Source: Caulobacterales bacterium RIFCSPHIGHO2_01_FULL_70_19
GTDB taxonomy: Bacteria > Pseudomonadota > Alphaproteobacteria > Caulobacterales > Caulobacteraceae
Assembly (NCBI GenBank): GCA_001794825.1
Contig: MGLK01000003.1
Span: 205,247 to 238,326, forward strand
Direction: 5' to 3'
DNA: 33,080 nucleotides
In this document: piece after piece, positions 26,670 through 33,080 of the stretch
Layout of the letters: every line of letters begins with the position of its first letter
Position numbering within the stretch: the first letter of the stretch is position 1
Translations under genes and position numbers: made by a program
Notes under the pieces: generated by a model
The model's input: the letters and a program-made list of their open reading frames with translations, nothing else
What the model was told of the DNA's origin: nothing
Databases searched by the model: none

Positions 26670-27137
26670 CTATATCGAACGGCCCGCGGACCGGCTGCGT
26701 TCCTGCACCAGGCCGAGGGCGGCCTTGACGGCCAGTTCGTAACTCACCGGGCCGAAGCCCGAAACCACGCCGGCGGCGACCGCCGACACATAGGAGCGGT
26801 GCCGGAGGCGCTCGCGCGCCGCCGGATTGGAAAGGTGGCACTCCACGATCGGAATCGTCAGCGTCTTCAGCGCGTCCAGCAGGGCCACCGAGGTGTGGCC
26901 GTAGCCGGCGGGGTTGATCACGAGGGCGTCGGCCTTCGTGCGCGCCTCCTGGACGTGGTCGATCAGCTCGCCCTCGTGGTTGGTCTGGCGGAACACGACC
27001 GTCGCGCCGGCGGCGGCGCGCTCGCAGCGCGCCTGCACATCGGCGAGGGTCTCTCGGCCATAGATCTCCGGCTCGCGCACCCCAAGCAGGTTGAGGTTGG
27101 GGCCGTTCAGGACGTAGAGGACGGGGCTGTCGGGCAT
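26670..27137 (-). CDS. aroQ: 3-dehydroquinate dehydratase, type II
   Basis: A 155-residue type II dehydroquinase (shikimate pathway), which forms dodecamers. The catalytic Tyr26 lies in REPEIYG, general acid His101 in ECHLSN, and the R-x-x-N-H-E-G block is [10 protein letters not shown]. The usual NPGAYTHTSVAIRDAL is altered to [16 protein letters not shown], with the Arg changed to Leu; the aspartate and His81 stay. Activity is still likely. It heads the accBC-aat unit, an arrangement common in bacteria. Confidence 0.95.
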   Translation of the reverse strand: MPDSPVLYVLNGPNLNLLGVREPEIYGRETLADVQARCERAAAGATVVFRQTNHEGELIDHVQEARTKADALVINPAGYGHTSVALLDALKTLTIPIVECHLSNPAARERLRHRSYVSAVAAGVVSGFGPVSYELAVKAALGLVQERSRSAGRSI

Positions 27138-27177
27138 TCGCTCGCGGAAGATGGCGTCCGACCGGAATCGGTCCGGC

Positions 27178-27205
27178 CTTTTAGCTGAGGCGTCGCGGCA
27201 AGCAA
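27178..27205 (-). promoter_or_regulatory. Candidate promoter of aroQ-accBC-aat
   Basis: On the minus strand TTGCTT (27205-27200) and GCTAAAAG (27185-27178), spacing 14, match the Caulobacter -35 and -10 forms (GCTAnAwC, 7 of 8). It lies about 40 bases before the aroQ start, in the 98-base gap with divergent thiS. Confidence 0.5.
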
Positions 27206-27235
27206 GCCGGACGCAGAGGAGATTGACGTAGCGTC

Positions 27236-27433
27236 ATGCGCATCCAGGTCAACGGCGAACCTTTCGACACCTCCGCCGCCACGGTGCTGGCGCTGGTCGA
27301 GGCGCTGGGGCTGGACGTGCGCAAGGTGGCCGTGGAGCGCAATCTGGAGATCGTGCCGAAGTCGCTGCACGGCGCCACGCCGGTGGCCGAAGGCGACCGC
27401 TTCGAGGTGGTGCAGTTCGTCGGCGGGGGCTAA
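27236..27433 (+). CDS. thiS: Sulfur carrier protein ThiS
   Basis: A 65-residue ubiquitin-like sulfur carrier for the thiazole half of thiamine. It has the family form [12 protein letters not shown]...[12 protein letters not shown] and [14 protein letters not shown], ending in the required Gly-Gly, whose C-terminal carboxylate becomes a thiocarboxylate. AGAGGAG lies 14 bases before ATG 27236. No thiamine pyrophosphate riboswitch is seen in the 98 bases upstream. thiG follows after 62 bases. Confidence 0.96.
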   Translation: MRIQVNGEPFDTSAATVLALVEALGLDVRKVAVERNLEIVPKSLHGATPVAEGDRFEVVQFVGGG

Positions 27434-27495
27434 ACCAGCGGCCGCGACCATCTCGCCCTTTCGCGGGGCCCCGGCGCGGGGCTAGAAGCCGGTGC

Positions 27496-28287
27496 ATGAG
27501 CGCCCAGACCGACACCGCCTCCGACACCTGGACCGTCGCCGGACGGACCTTCTCCAGCCGGCTGATCGTCGGCACCGGCAAGTACGCCGACTACGCCCAG
27601 AACGCTGCGGCGGCCGAGGCGGCGGGGGCGGAGATCGTCACCGTGGCCCTGCGGCGGGTGAACCTGTCGGACCCGTCGCAGCCGATGCTGGTGGATTACG
27701 TGAAGCCGGACCGTTTCACCTTCCTGCCCAACACCGCCGGCTGCTTCACGGGCGAGGATGCGGTGCGCACCCTGCGGCTGGCGCGCGAGGCGGGCGGCTG
27801 GTCGCTGGTCAAGCTGGAGGTGCTGTCGGACACGCCGCACCTGTACCCCGACATGGTCGAGACCCTGCGCGCGCTGGACCTGCTGGTGAAGGACGGCTTC
27901 GACGTCATGGTCTACTGCACCGACGACGTGGTCATGGCCAAACGGCTCGAGGAGGCCGGGGCCGCGGCGATCATGCCGGCGGCGGCGCCGATCGGGTCGG
28001 GCCTGGGCGTCCAGAACCGGGTCAACATCCGCCTGATCGTCGAGCAGGCGAAGGTGCCGGTGCTGGTCGACGCCGGCGTGGGCACGCCGTCCGACGCCAC
28101 CCTGGCCATGGAGCTGGGCTGCGACGCGGTGCTGATGAACACCGCCATCGCCGGGGCGAAGGACCCGATCCGCATGGCGCGGGCGATGAAGCATGCGGTC
28201 ATCGCCGGCCGCGAGGGCTATCTGGCCGGGCGGATGCCCAGGCGGATGTACGCCAGCCCGAGCTCGCCGATGGCGGGGCTGATTTGA
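27496..28287 (+). CDS. thiG: Thiazole synthase
   Basis: A 263-residue TIM-barrel enzyme forming the thiazole phosphate of thiamine from deoxyxylulose phosphate, dehydroglycine and ThiS-thiocarboxylate. [34 protein letters not shown], the Schiff-base Lys106 in [20 protein letters not shown] and [14 protein letters not shown] are all present. The ATG lies 8 bases after GCTAGAAG (27481-27488), which looks like a -10 element, so a leaderless transcript besides the thiS-thiG message is conceivable. thiO, thiF and thiE are not in the window. Confidence 0.97.
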   Translation: MSAQTDTASDTWTVAGRTFSSRLIVGTGKYADYAQNAAAAEAAGAEIVTVALRRVNLSDPSQPMLVDYVKPDRFTFLPNTAGCFTGEDAVRTLRLAREAGGWSLVKLEVLSDTPHLYPDMVETLRALDLLVKDGFDVMVYCTDDVVMAKRLEEAGAAAIMPAAAPIGSGLGVQNRVNIRLIVEQAKVPVLVDAGVGTPSDATLAMELGCDAVLMNTAIAGAKDPIRMARAMKHAVIAGREGYLAGRMPRRMYASPSSPMAGLI

Positions 28288-28307
28288 GCGGACACCTCAA
28301 TCCAGCT

Positions 28308-28344
28308 CTCCGTCACCCTCGGGTCGAGCCCGAAGGTGACGGAG
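28308..28344. repeat. Dispersed palindromic repeat between thiG and serS
   Basis: CTCCGTCACCCTCGGG (28308-28323) and CCCGAAGGTGACGGAG (28329-28344) are complementary over 16 bases with one mismatch and a 5-base loop. The form (GTCACCCTCGGG arms) resembles the CGTCATCCTCGGG-type palindromes scattered in alphaproteobacterial genomes. No T tract follows, so any terminator role for thiG would be factor-dependent. Confidence 0.75.
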
Positions 28345-28389
28345 GGGTGGGGAGCAAGTTGAACTGGTGAGTGGTGGAAGGCGGCCCGC

Positions 28390-29735
<1,346 letters not shown>

Positions 29736-29751
29736 ACGGAAAGGAAAGAGG

Positions 29752-30144
29752 ATGCGGACGCTTGCGATCATGGCCGGGGCGCTGGCCCTGTCGGCCTGCG
29801 GGACCATGGGCGGGAACACCGGCCCGGCGCCCGCGGGGCTGGACCTGTCGGGCGGGACCTTCACCGGCTGGGTGCGGGTGACCGGCGAGGAGTTCCAGCT
29901 GTTCGCCGAGCAGCGCGACCTGCGCAATCCGGGTTCTCGGGCGTGCGTGTCGGGCGCCCTGCCACGCAACGCCCAGCGGGCGTCGGGCGACATCTCCGGC
30001 TCGCAGGTCCGCTTCTTCGGCCGCACCATGGCGTGGAGCGAGCGCAACCAGGGGCAGACCCACGACTGGCAGGGTTCGAACATCACCAACGGCTGCCGCA
30101 AGGACGTGGTCATCCTCGCCGACCGGGTCGAGGTGGTGCGGTAG
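29752..30144 (+). CDS. Small hypothetical lipoprotein
   Basis: A 130-residue predicted lipoprotein: MRTLAIMAGALALSAC gives a short signal with lipobox LSAC (Cys16). The mature part (FTGWVRVTGEEFQLFAEQRDL, ACVSGALPRNAQRA, SGSQVRFFGRTMAW, NGCRKDVVILADRVEVV) has two cysteines that could pair. GGAAAGAGG precedes ATG 29752. No family recognised. It is separated from serS by 16 bases. Confidence 0.78.
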   Translation: MRTLAIMAGALALSACGTMGGNTGPAPAGLDLSGGTFTGWVRVTGEEFQLFAEQRDLRNPGSRACVSGALPRNAQRASGDISGSQVRFFGRTMAWSERNQGQTHDWQGSNITNGCRKDVVILADRVEVVR

Positions 30145-30185
30145 GGGAGGCTCGCCGTCCCCCACCGGCGCCCGCCCCGGCTCTG

Positions 30186-30360
30186 CAGGTTCTTCACAAC
30201 GGACACGACGAGTCACAAAGGGCACGACGGGGCCGGTTCCTTCTGCGGCGCCCGCAGGGCGATGCGAGGATCGATTGCCGGCCTGCGGCCCGCGGGCGGG
30301 CGGGCTCCCCTGGTCCCGACGTGTTCGTCGTGATCCTTTGTGACCTTTGTGACGAACCTG
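30186..30360. repeat. 175-base palindromic element with CACAAAGG-rich ends
   Basis: The ends CAGGTTCTTCACAA (30186-30199) and TTGTGACGAACCTG (30347-30360) are inverted with one mismatch. Inward, both arms carry further TCACAAAGG and CACGACG modules in opposite order, so complementarity is extended but imperfect. The GC-rich centre (about 30230-30315) codes for nothing recognisable. It looks like a non-coding, MITE-like or REP-like element. After it come a T7 run (30397-30403) and the surE start at 30443. Confidence 0.65.
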
Positions 30361-30442
30361 GCCGACCCGACCGGGCGCACGGACCGGGCCGATTGCTTTT
30401 TTTCGGATGCGCCTCGCCGGTCTTCGGACTAGTCAGACCGCC

Positions 30443-31234
30443 ATGCGAATCCTGCTGACCAACGACGACGGTATCGAGGCCGAGGGTCTGGAGTGTCTCG
30501 AACGGATCGCGCGGACCCTGTCGGACGACGTGTGGATCTGCGCGCCGCAGGTGGAGCAGTCCGGCAAGGGCCGGGGCATCACCCTGACCGAGCCGCTGCG
30601 CGTCAACCGGGTGGGCGACAAGCGATTCGCGGTGACTGGGACGCCGACCGACTGCGTGGTGCTGGCGGTCAACGACCTGATGCCGGAGAAGCCGGACCTG
30701 GTGCTGTCGGGGGTCAACCGCGGCCACAACGTCGGCGAGGACTGCTCCTATTCGGGCACGGTGGCGGGCGCCCTGCAGGGCATGGCCTTCGGCATCCGCT
30801 CGATCGCCCTGAGTCAGAGCCTCGAGCGCTTCCACGACGAGGTGCGGGCGCACTGGGAGACGGCGGAGGCCTTCGCGCCGGGAATCATCGAGCGGCTGCT
30901 GGAGCGGCCGTGGCAGGCGGGGGTGGTGATGAACCTCAACTTCCCGGCCCTGCCGCCGGCGCTGATCCGCGAGGTCGAGGTGACCCGCCAGGGCTTCCGC
31001 GACATCGGCGAGATGCACGCGGTCAAGCGCACCGACCTGCGCGGGCGGGACTACTACTGGATGAGCTTCCGCGGGACCAAGCAGGAGCACGCCGACGGCA
31101 CCGACCTGCGGGCCATGGACGAGGGCCGCATCTCGGTGACGCCGCTGCACATCGACCTGACCCACATGCCGAGCGTCAACGACCTGAAGGGCATGCTGGG
31201 CGGCGCCCCGCCGAAGGCGAGGGCGGCGGCGTGA
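30443..31234 (+). CDS. surE: 5'/3'-nucleotidase SurE
   Basis: A 263-residue SurE phosphatase for nucleoside monophosphates, linked to stationary-phase survival. MRILLTNDDGIEAEGL carries the metal-binding Asp8-Asp9; GTPTDCV and SGVNRGHNVGEDCSYSGTVAGA (Asn in VNRG) complete the metal site. C-terminal ISVTPLHIDLTH is typical. ATG 30443 is the family start; an earlier frame adds 12 unrelated residues. Its stop overlaps the following GTG as GTGA. Confidence 0.97.
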   Translation: MRILLTNDDGIEAEGLECLERIARTLSDDVWICAPQVEQSGKGRGITLTEPLRVNRVGDKRFAVTGTPTDCVVLAVNDLMPEKPDLVLSGVNRGHNVGEDCSYSGTVAGALQGMAFGIRSIALSQSLERFHDEVRAHWETAEAFAPGIIERLLERPWQAGVVMNLNFPALPPALIREVEVTRQGFRDIGEMHAVKRTDLRGRDYYWMSFRGTKQEHADGTDLRAMDEGRISVTPLHIDLTHMPSVNDLKGMLGGAPPKARAAA

Positions 31235-31611
31235 GGGCCGGGCCGGCCATGATTGCGGTGGCGGCCGGGATCGCCGGCTGTACCGCGCCGACCACGCGTC
31301 CGGGGTGGCTCGACCGGCCGTGGATCGATTCGGGCTGCGACGCCGCCGGCTGGTGCCGGCTGCGGGGCCGGCTCGAGATGCCGCGCGTCGACGGCTCCAC
31401 GCGCGGCCGGCTGCGGCTCGACGACGGAACCTGCCTGCCGGTCGATCTGACGGGCCGGTTCGTCCGCGCCGCCGGACACTGGGACGGCCGCTGGGTCGCG
31501 GTGCGCGGAAGGGCCGTGCCGCTCGCGGCGGTGGGCACCGCGGAGGTCGAGGGCTGCTCTTCCGATCGGCTGCTCTACGTCGACCGGCTCTCGCTGAAGG
31601 TGGCGCGATGA
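31231..31611 (+). CDS. Hypothetical lipoprotein between surE and pcm
   Basis: A 126-residue predicted lipoprotein (GTG 31231) with VRAGPAMIAVAAGIAGC giving lipobox IAGC, then WLDRPWIDSGCDAAGWCRLRGRLEMPRVDG and CLPVDLTGRF with three more cysteines. Starting at ATG 31249 would leave the signal without a basic residue, and GTG 31231 overlaps the surE stop by 4 bases, so GTG is preferred. Its TGA overlaps the pcm ATG (ATGA, 31608-31611). Translational coupling on both sides makes it a genuine gene. Family unknown. Confidence 0.75.
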   Translation: MRAGPAMIAVAAGIAGCTAPTTRPGWLDRPWIDSGCDAAGWCRLRGRLEMPRVDGSTRGRLRLDDGTCLPVDLTGRFVRAAGHWDGRWVAVRGRAVPLAAVGTAEVEGCSSDRLLYVDRLSLKVAR

Positions 31612-32252
31612 AGCTGCACGACGACCGGGCGGGGCGGCTGATCCTCGGGCTGCGGCAGCAGGGGGTGACCGACCCGCGCGTGCTGGCGGCGATGGAGTCG
31701 ATCGACCGCTCGGTGTTCGTGCACGAGAAATTCCTCGACCAGGCGTGGGACGACAAGCCGCTGCCGATCGACTGCGCCCAGACCATCAGCCAGCCCTACA
31801 TCGTCGGCCTGATGACCCAGGCGCTGGACGTGCAGCCGCGTCACCGGGTGCTCGAGATCGGCACCGGCTCCGGCTACCAGGCGGCGGTGCTGAGCCGGCT
31901 GGCGCGCTACGTCTATTCGGTCGAGCGCTACCGCAGCCTGCTGACCGAGGCGGAGGGGCGGCTGCGCCTGCTGGGCATCGACAACGTCATCACACGCCAC
32001 GGCGACGGGGGCCTCGGCTGGCCCGAGCAGGCCCCGTTCGACCGCATCATGGTCACCGCCGCCGCGCCCGGAGAGCCAACGGAGCTGCTGCACCAGCTGA
32101 AGCCGGGCGGCATCCTCGTCGTGCCGGTGGGCCGCACCTCGGTGCAGATGCTGCATCGCTACGTCGGCCAGGACGACGGGAGTTTCCGCCGCGAGAGCCT
32201 CGCGGAGGTCAGGTTCGTGCCGCTGGTGGAGGGGATGGCGAAGGAGGGATGA
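31608..32252 (+). CDS. pcm: Protein-L-isoaspartate O-methyltransferase
   Basis: A 214-residue PCMT that methylates L-isoaspartyl residues to start their repair. Motifs: VFVHEKFLDQAWDDKPLPI, the TISQPYIVGLMTQAL substrate block, SAM-binding VLEIGTGSGYQAAVLSRL, YSVER and post-I region. ATG 31608 overlaps the preceding lipoprotein gene by 4 bases. surE-pcm adjacency is conserved widely. Confidence 0.97.
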   Translation: MKLHDDRAGRLILGLRQQGVTDPRVLAAMESIDRSVFVHEKFLDQAWDDKPLPIDCAQTISQPYIVGLMTQALDVQPRHRVLEIGTGSGYQAAVLSRLARYVYSVERYRSLLTEAEGRLRLLGIDNVITRHGDGGLGWPEQAPFDRIMVTAAAPGEPTELLHQLKPGGILVVPVGRTSVQMLHRYVGQDDGSFRRESLAEVRFVPLVEGMAKEG

Positions 32253-32385
32253 GGGTAGGGACCAGGGGGTAGGGAATAGGGATTAGGAGCCAGGGACAGC
32301 CTCGGGATGCGACCCGGAGCTAGAACTGACCTCCTGCGACATCCGCAATCCTTCCCTAATCCCTGCCCCCTAATCCCTATTCCCT
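32253..32385. repeat. Inverted GGGATTAGG/GGGAATAGG repeats downstream of pcm
   Basis: AGGGAATAGGGATTAGG (32271-32287) and CCTAATCCCTATTCCCT (32369-32385) are a perfect 17-base inverted pair, 81 bases apart. The left side (32253-32305) has at least five GGG runs a few bases apart; the right side mirrors them in C, so both strands could form G-quadruplexes. The stretch to 32469 has no gene; TTAACC occurs at 32391 and a GANTC site at 32453-32457. Confidence 0.75.
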
Positions 32386-32469
32386 TCTCATTAACCTTCC
32401 CGCCCAACTTTGGCGCGGTTCGCGGGCCAGGGTGGCCGGCAGGCGGGACGTGGATTCGGGAGCGGGCGA

Positions 32470-33080
32470 ATGGACTGGATGACGGCGGGACGACGGGCGG
32501 CGCTGGCGCTGGGCGCGCTGATGACGCTGGCGGCGTGCTCGAGTTATCCGGACGCGCCGCGCTATCCCATCTACGCCGGCGCGGCGCCGCCGGTGAGCCG
32601 GGCGCCCGCCTATCCGGCCGCGCCGACCGCCCCCGCGCCCTCGGGCGAGGACGGACGCAGCCCCGCCAATGCGGCCGCCGAGGCGCCGCCGTCGACGGCC
32701 GCGGCCGTGGAGATCGAGGGCGGGGCGCTGGATGCGCCGGTTTCGACCGGTCCGGGCCGCGCGCCCGCCGCCGGACCGGCCTCCGAGGGCTTCGCCGCTC
32801 CGCCGCCGCCGGCCGGTTCGGTCGCCACGGTCGCCGGGGCCAGCTATGTGATCCAGCCGGGCGACACCATCTCGGGCGTCGGCCGTCGCTTCCAGACCCC
32901 GGTGCAGGTGCTGATCGACCTCAACGGCCTCGGCCCGCGGGCGGACATCTCGCCGGGCCAGCGGCTGGTCCTGCCGCAGGGGGCCGTCGACATCGGCGGC
33001 GACCCCTACGCCACCGGTCCCACGCCGGAGGGGATGAGCACGCCGGAGGGCGTCCCGCCTCCGCCGCCCCCGCCGCCTCC
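32470..33080 (+). CDS. LysM-domain lipoprotein, NlpD/DipM-like (partial, runs off the window)
   Basis: About 203 codons open to the window end. MDWMTAGRRAALALGALMTLAACSS is a lipoprotein signal with lipobox LAAC. A long Ala/Pro-rich linker is followed by one LysM domain (about residues 125-173: SYVIQPGDTISGVGRRFQTPVQVLIDLNGL, then ISPGQRLVLP), which binds peptidoglycan, and a Pro-rich stretch. The surE-pcm-LysM order matches surE-pcm-nlpD in E. coli and the position of dipM in Caulobacter, so a C-terminal M23/LytM domain is expected beyond the window; this is not visible. Start ATG 32470 or ATG 32479. Confidence 0.85.
   Translation, partial: MDWMTAGRRAALALGALMTLAACSSYPDAPRYPIYAGAAPPVSRAPAYPAAPTAPAPSGEDGRSPANAAAEAPPSTAAAVEIEGGALDAPVSTGPGRAPAAGPASEGFAAPPPPAGSVATVAGASYVIQPGDTISGVGRRFQTPVQVLIDLNGLGPRADISPGQRLVLPQGAVDIGGDPYATGPTPEGMSTPEGVPPPPPPPP

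Noticed and set aside
27138-27235. Thiamine pyrophosphate riboswitch before thiS
   Set aside because: None of the conserved core segments of the element can be found in the 98 bases between aroQ and thiS.
30378-30403. Intrinsic terminator before surE ending in T7
   Set aside because: The nearby GC segments pair poorly, and the T run begins about eight bases after the best stem, so it is not a canonical terminator.
32386-32400. CtrA binding site before the LysM gene
   Set aside because: Only a single TTAACC half-site is present; the second TTAA at seven bases is missing.

Overview
This GC-rich window (about 70% GC by eye) looks like a chromosomal housekeeping segment of an alphaproteobacterium of the order Caulobacterales, most likely Brevundimonas or a close relative. 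The evidence is a close match to the division-site regulator MipZ, an HdaA-type DnaA regulator, a GatCAB amidotransferase, an NDUFA12-type complex I subunit next to a DUF2155 protein, promoters resembling the Caulobacter form (TTGaCG and GCTAnAwC about 15 bases apart), and CcrM-type GANTC sites in several leaders. Genus assignment is inference. I see no prophage, transposase, CRISPR array or RNA gene. No stretch without a gene exceeds 300 bases; the longest, 30145-30442, holds a palindromic repeat element.

Layout. 149-1412 (+): mipZ and a membrane J-domain protein. 1409-9616 (-): a chain read as ruvX, an AEC-family permease, pyrB, a dihydroorotase homologue lacking its metal ligands, plsY, dprA and topA, with three 4-base stop/start overlaps. 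9703-15620 (+): a lipoprotein, gatC-gatA, a small DUF559 nuclease gene bracketed by CCCTCTCCC-type repeats, gatB, then a zinc alcohol dehydrogenase with a membrane-anchored partner to 16161. 16173-16834 (-): hdaA with an apparent frameshift near its C-terminus. 17080-18861 (+): aspS, followed by a strong intrinsic terminator. 18920-22825 (-): two secreted pentapeptide-repeat paralogues downstream of a large NrdJ-like protein that lacks the catalytic cysteines. 23033-24117 (+): the NDUFA12-like subunit and a DUF2155 protein. 24084-27137 (-): aroQ-accB-accC-aat. 27236-28287 (+): thiS-thiG. 28446-32252 (+): serS, two small lipoproteins, surE and pcm. From 32470 a LysM lipoprotein (NlpD/DipM-like) runs off the window end.

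How the genes fit together. AspS and GatCAB are the parts expected for making Asn-tRNA(Asn) and/or Gln-tRNA(Gln) by transamidation. PyrB with an inactive dihydroorotase partner matches the two-component transcarbamoylase arrangement known from pseudomonads. AroQ, AccBC and Aat combine shikimate, fatty-acid and N-degron functions in one transcription unit. surE-pcm-LysM gene order matches surE-pcm-nlpD of gammaproteobacteria.

Most worth a second look: the catalytically empty NrdJ-like protein with a preserved C-terminal TSCPD domain, zinc-ribbon-like tail and an NrdR-box-like palindrome upstream; the stress-type promoter and ribosome-site hairpin before the alcohol dehydrogenase; the DUF559 cassette between gatA and gatB; the hdaA frameshift; and several intergenic repeat families.
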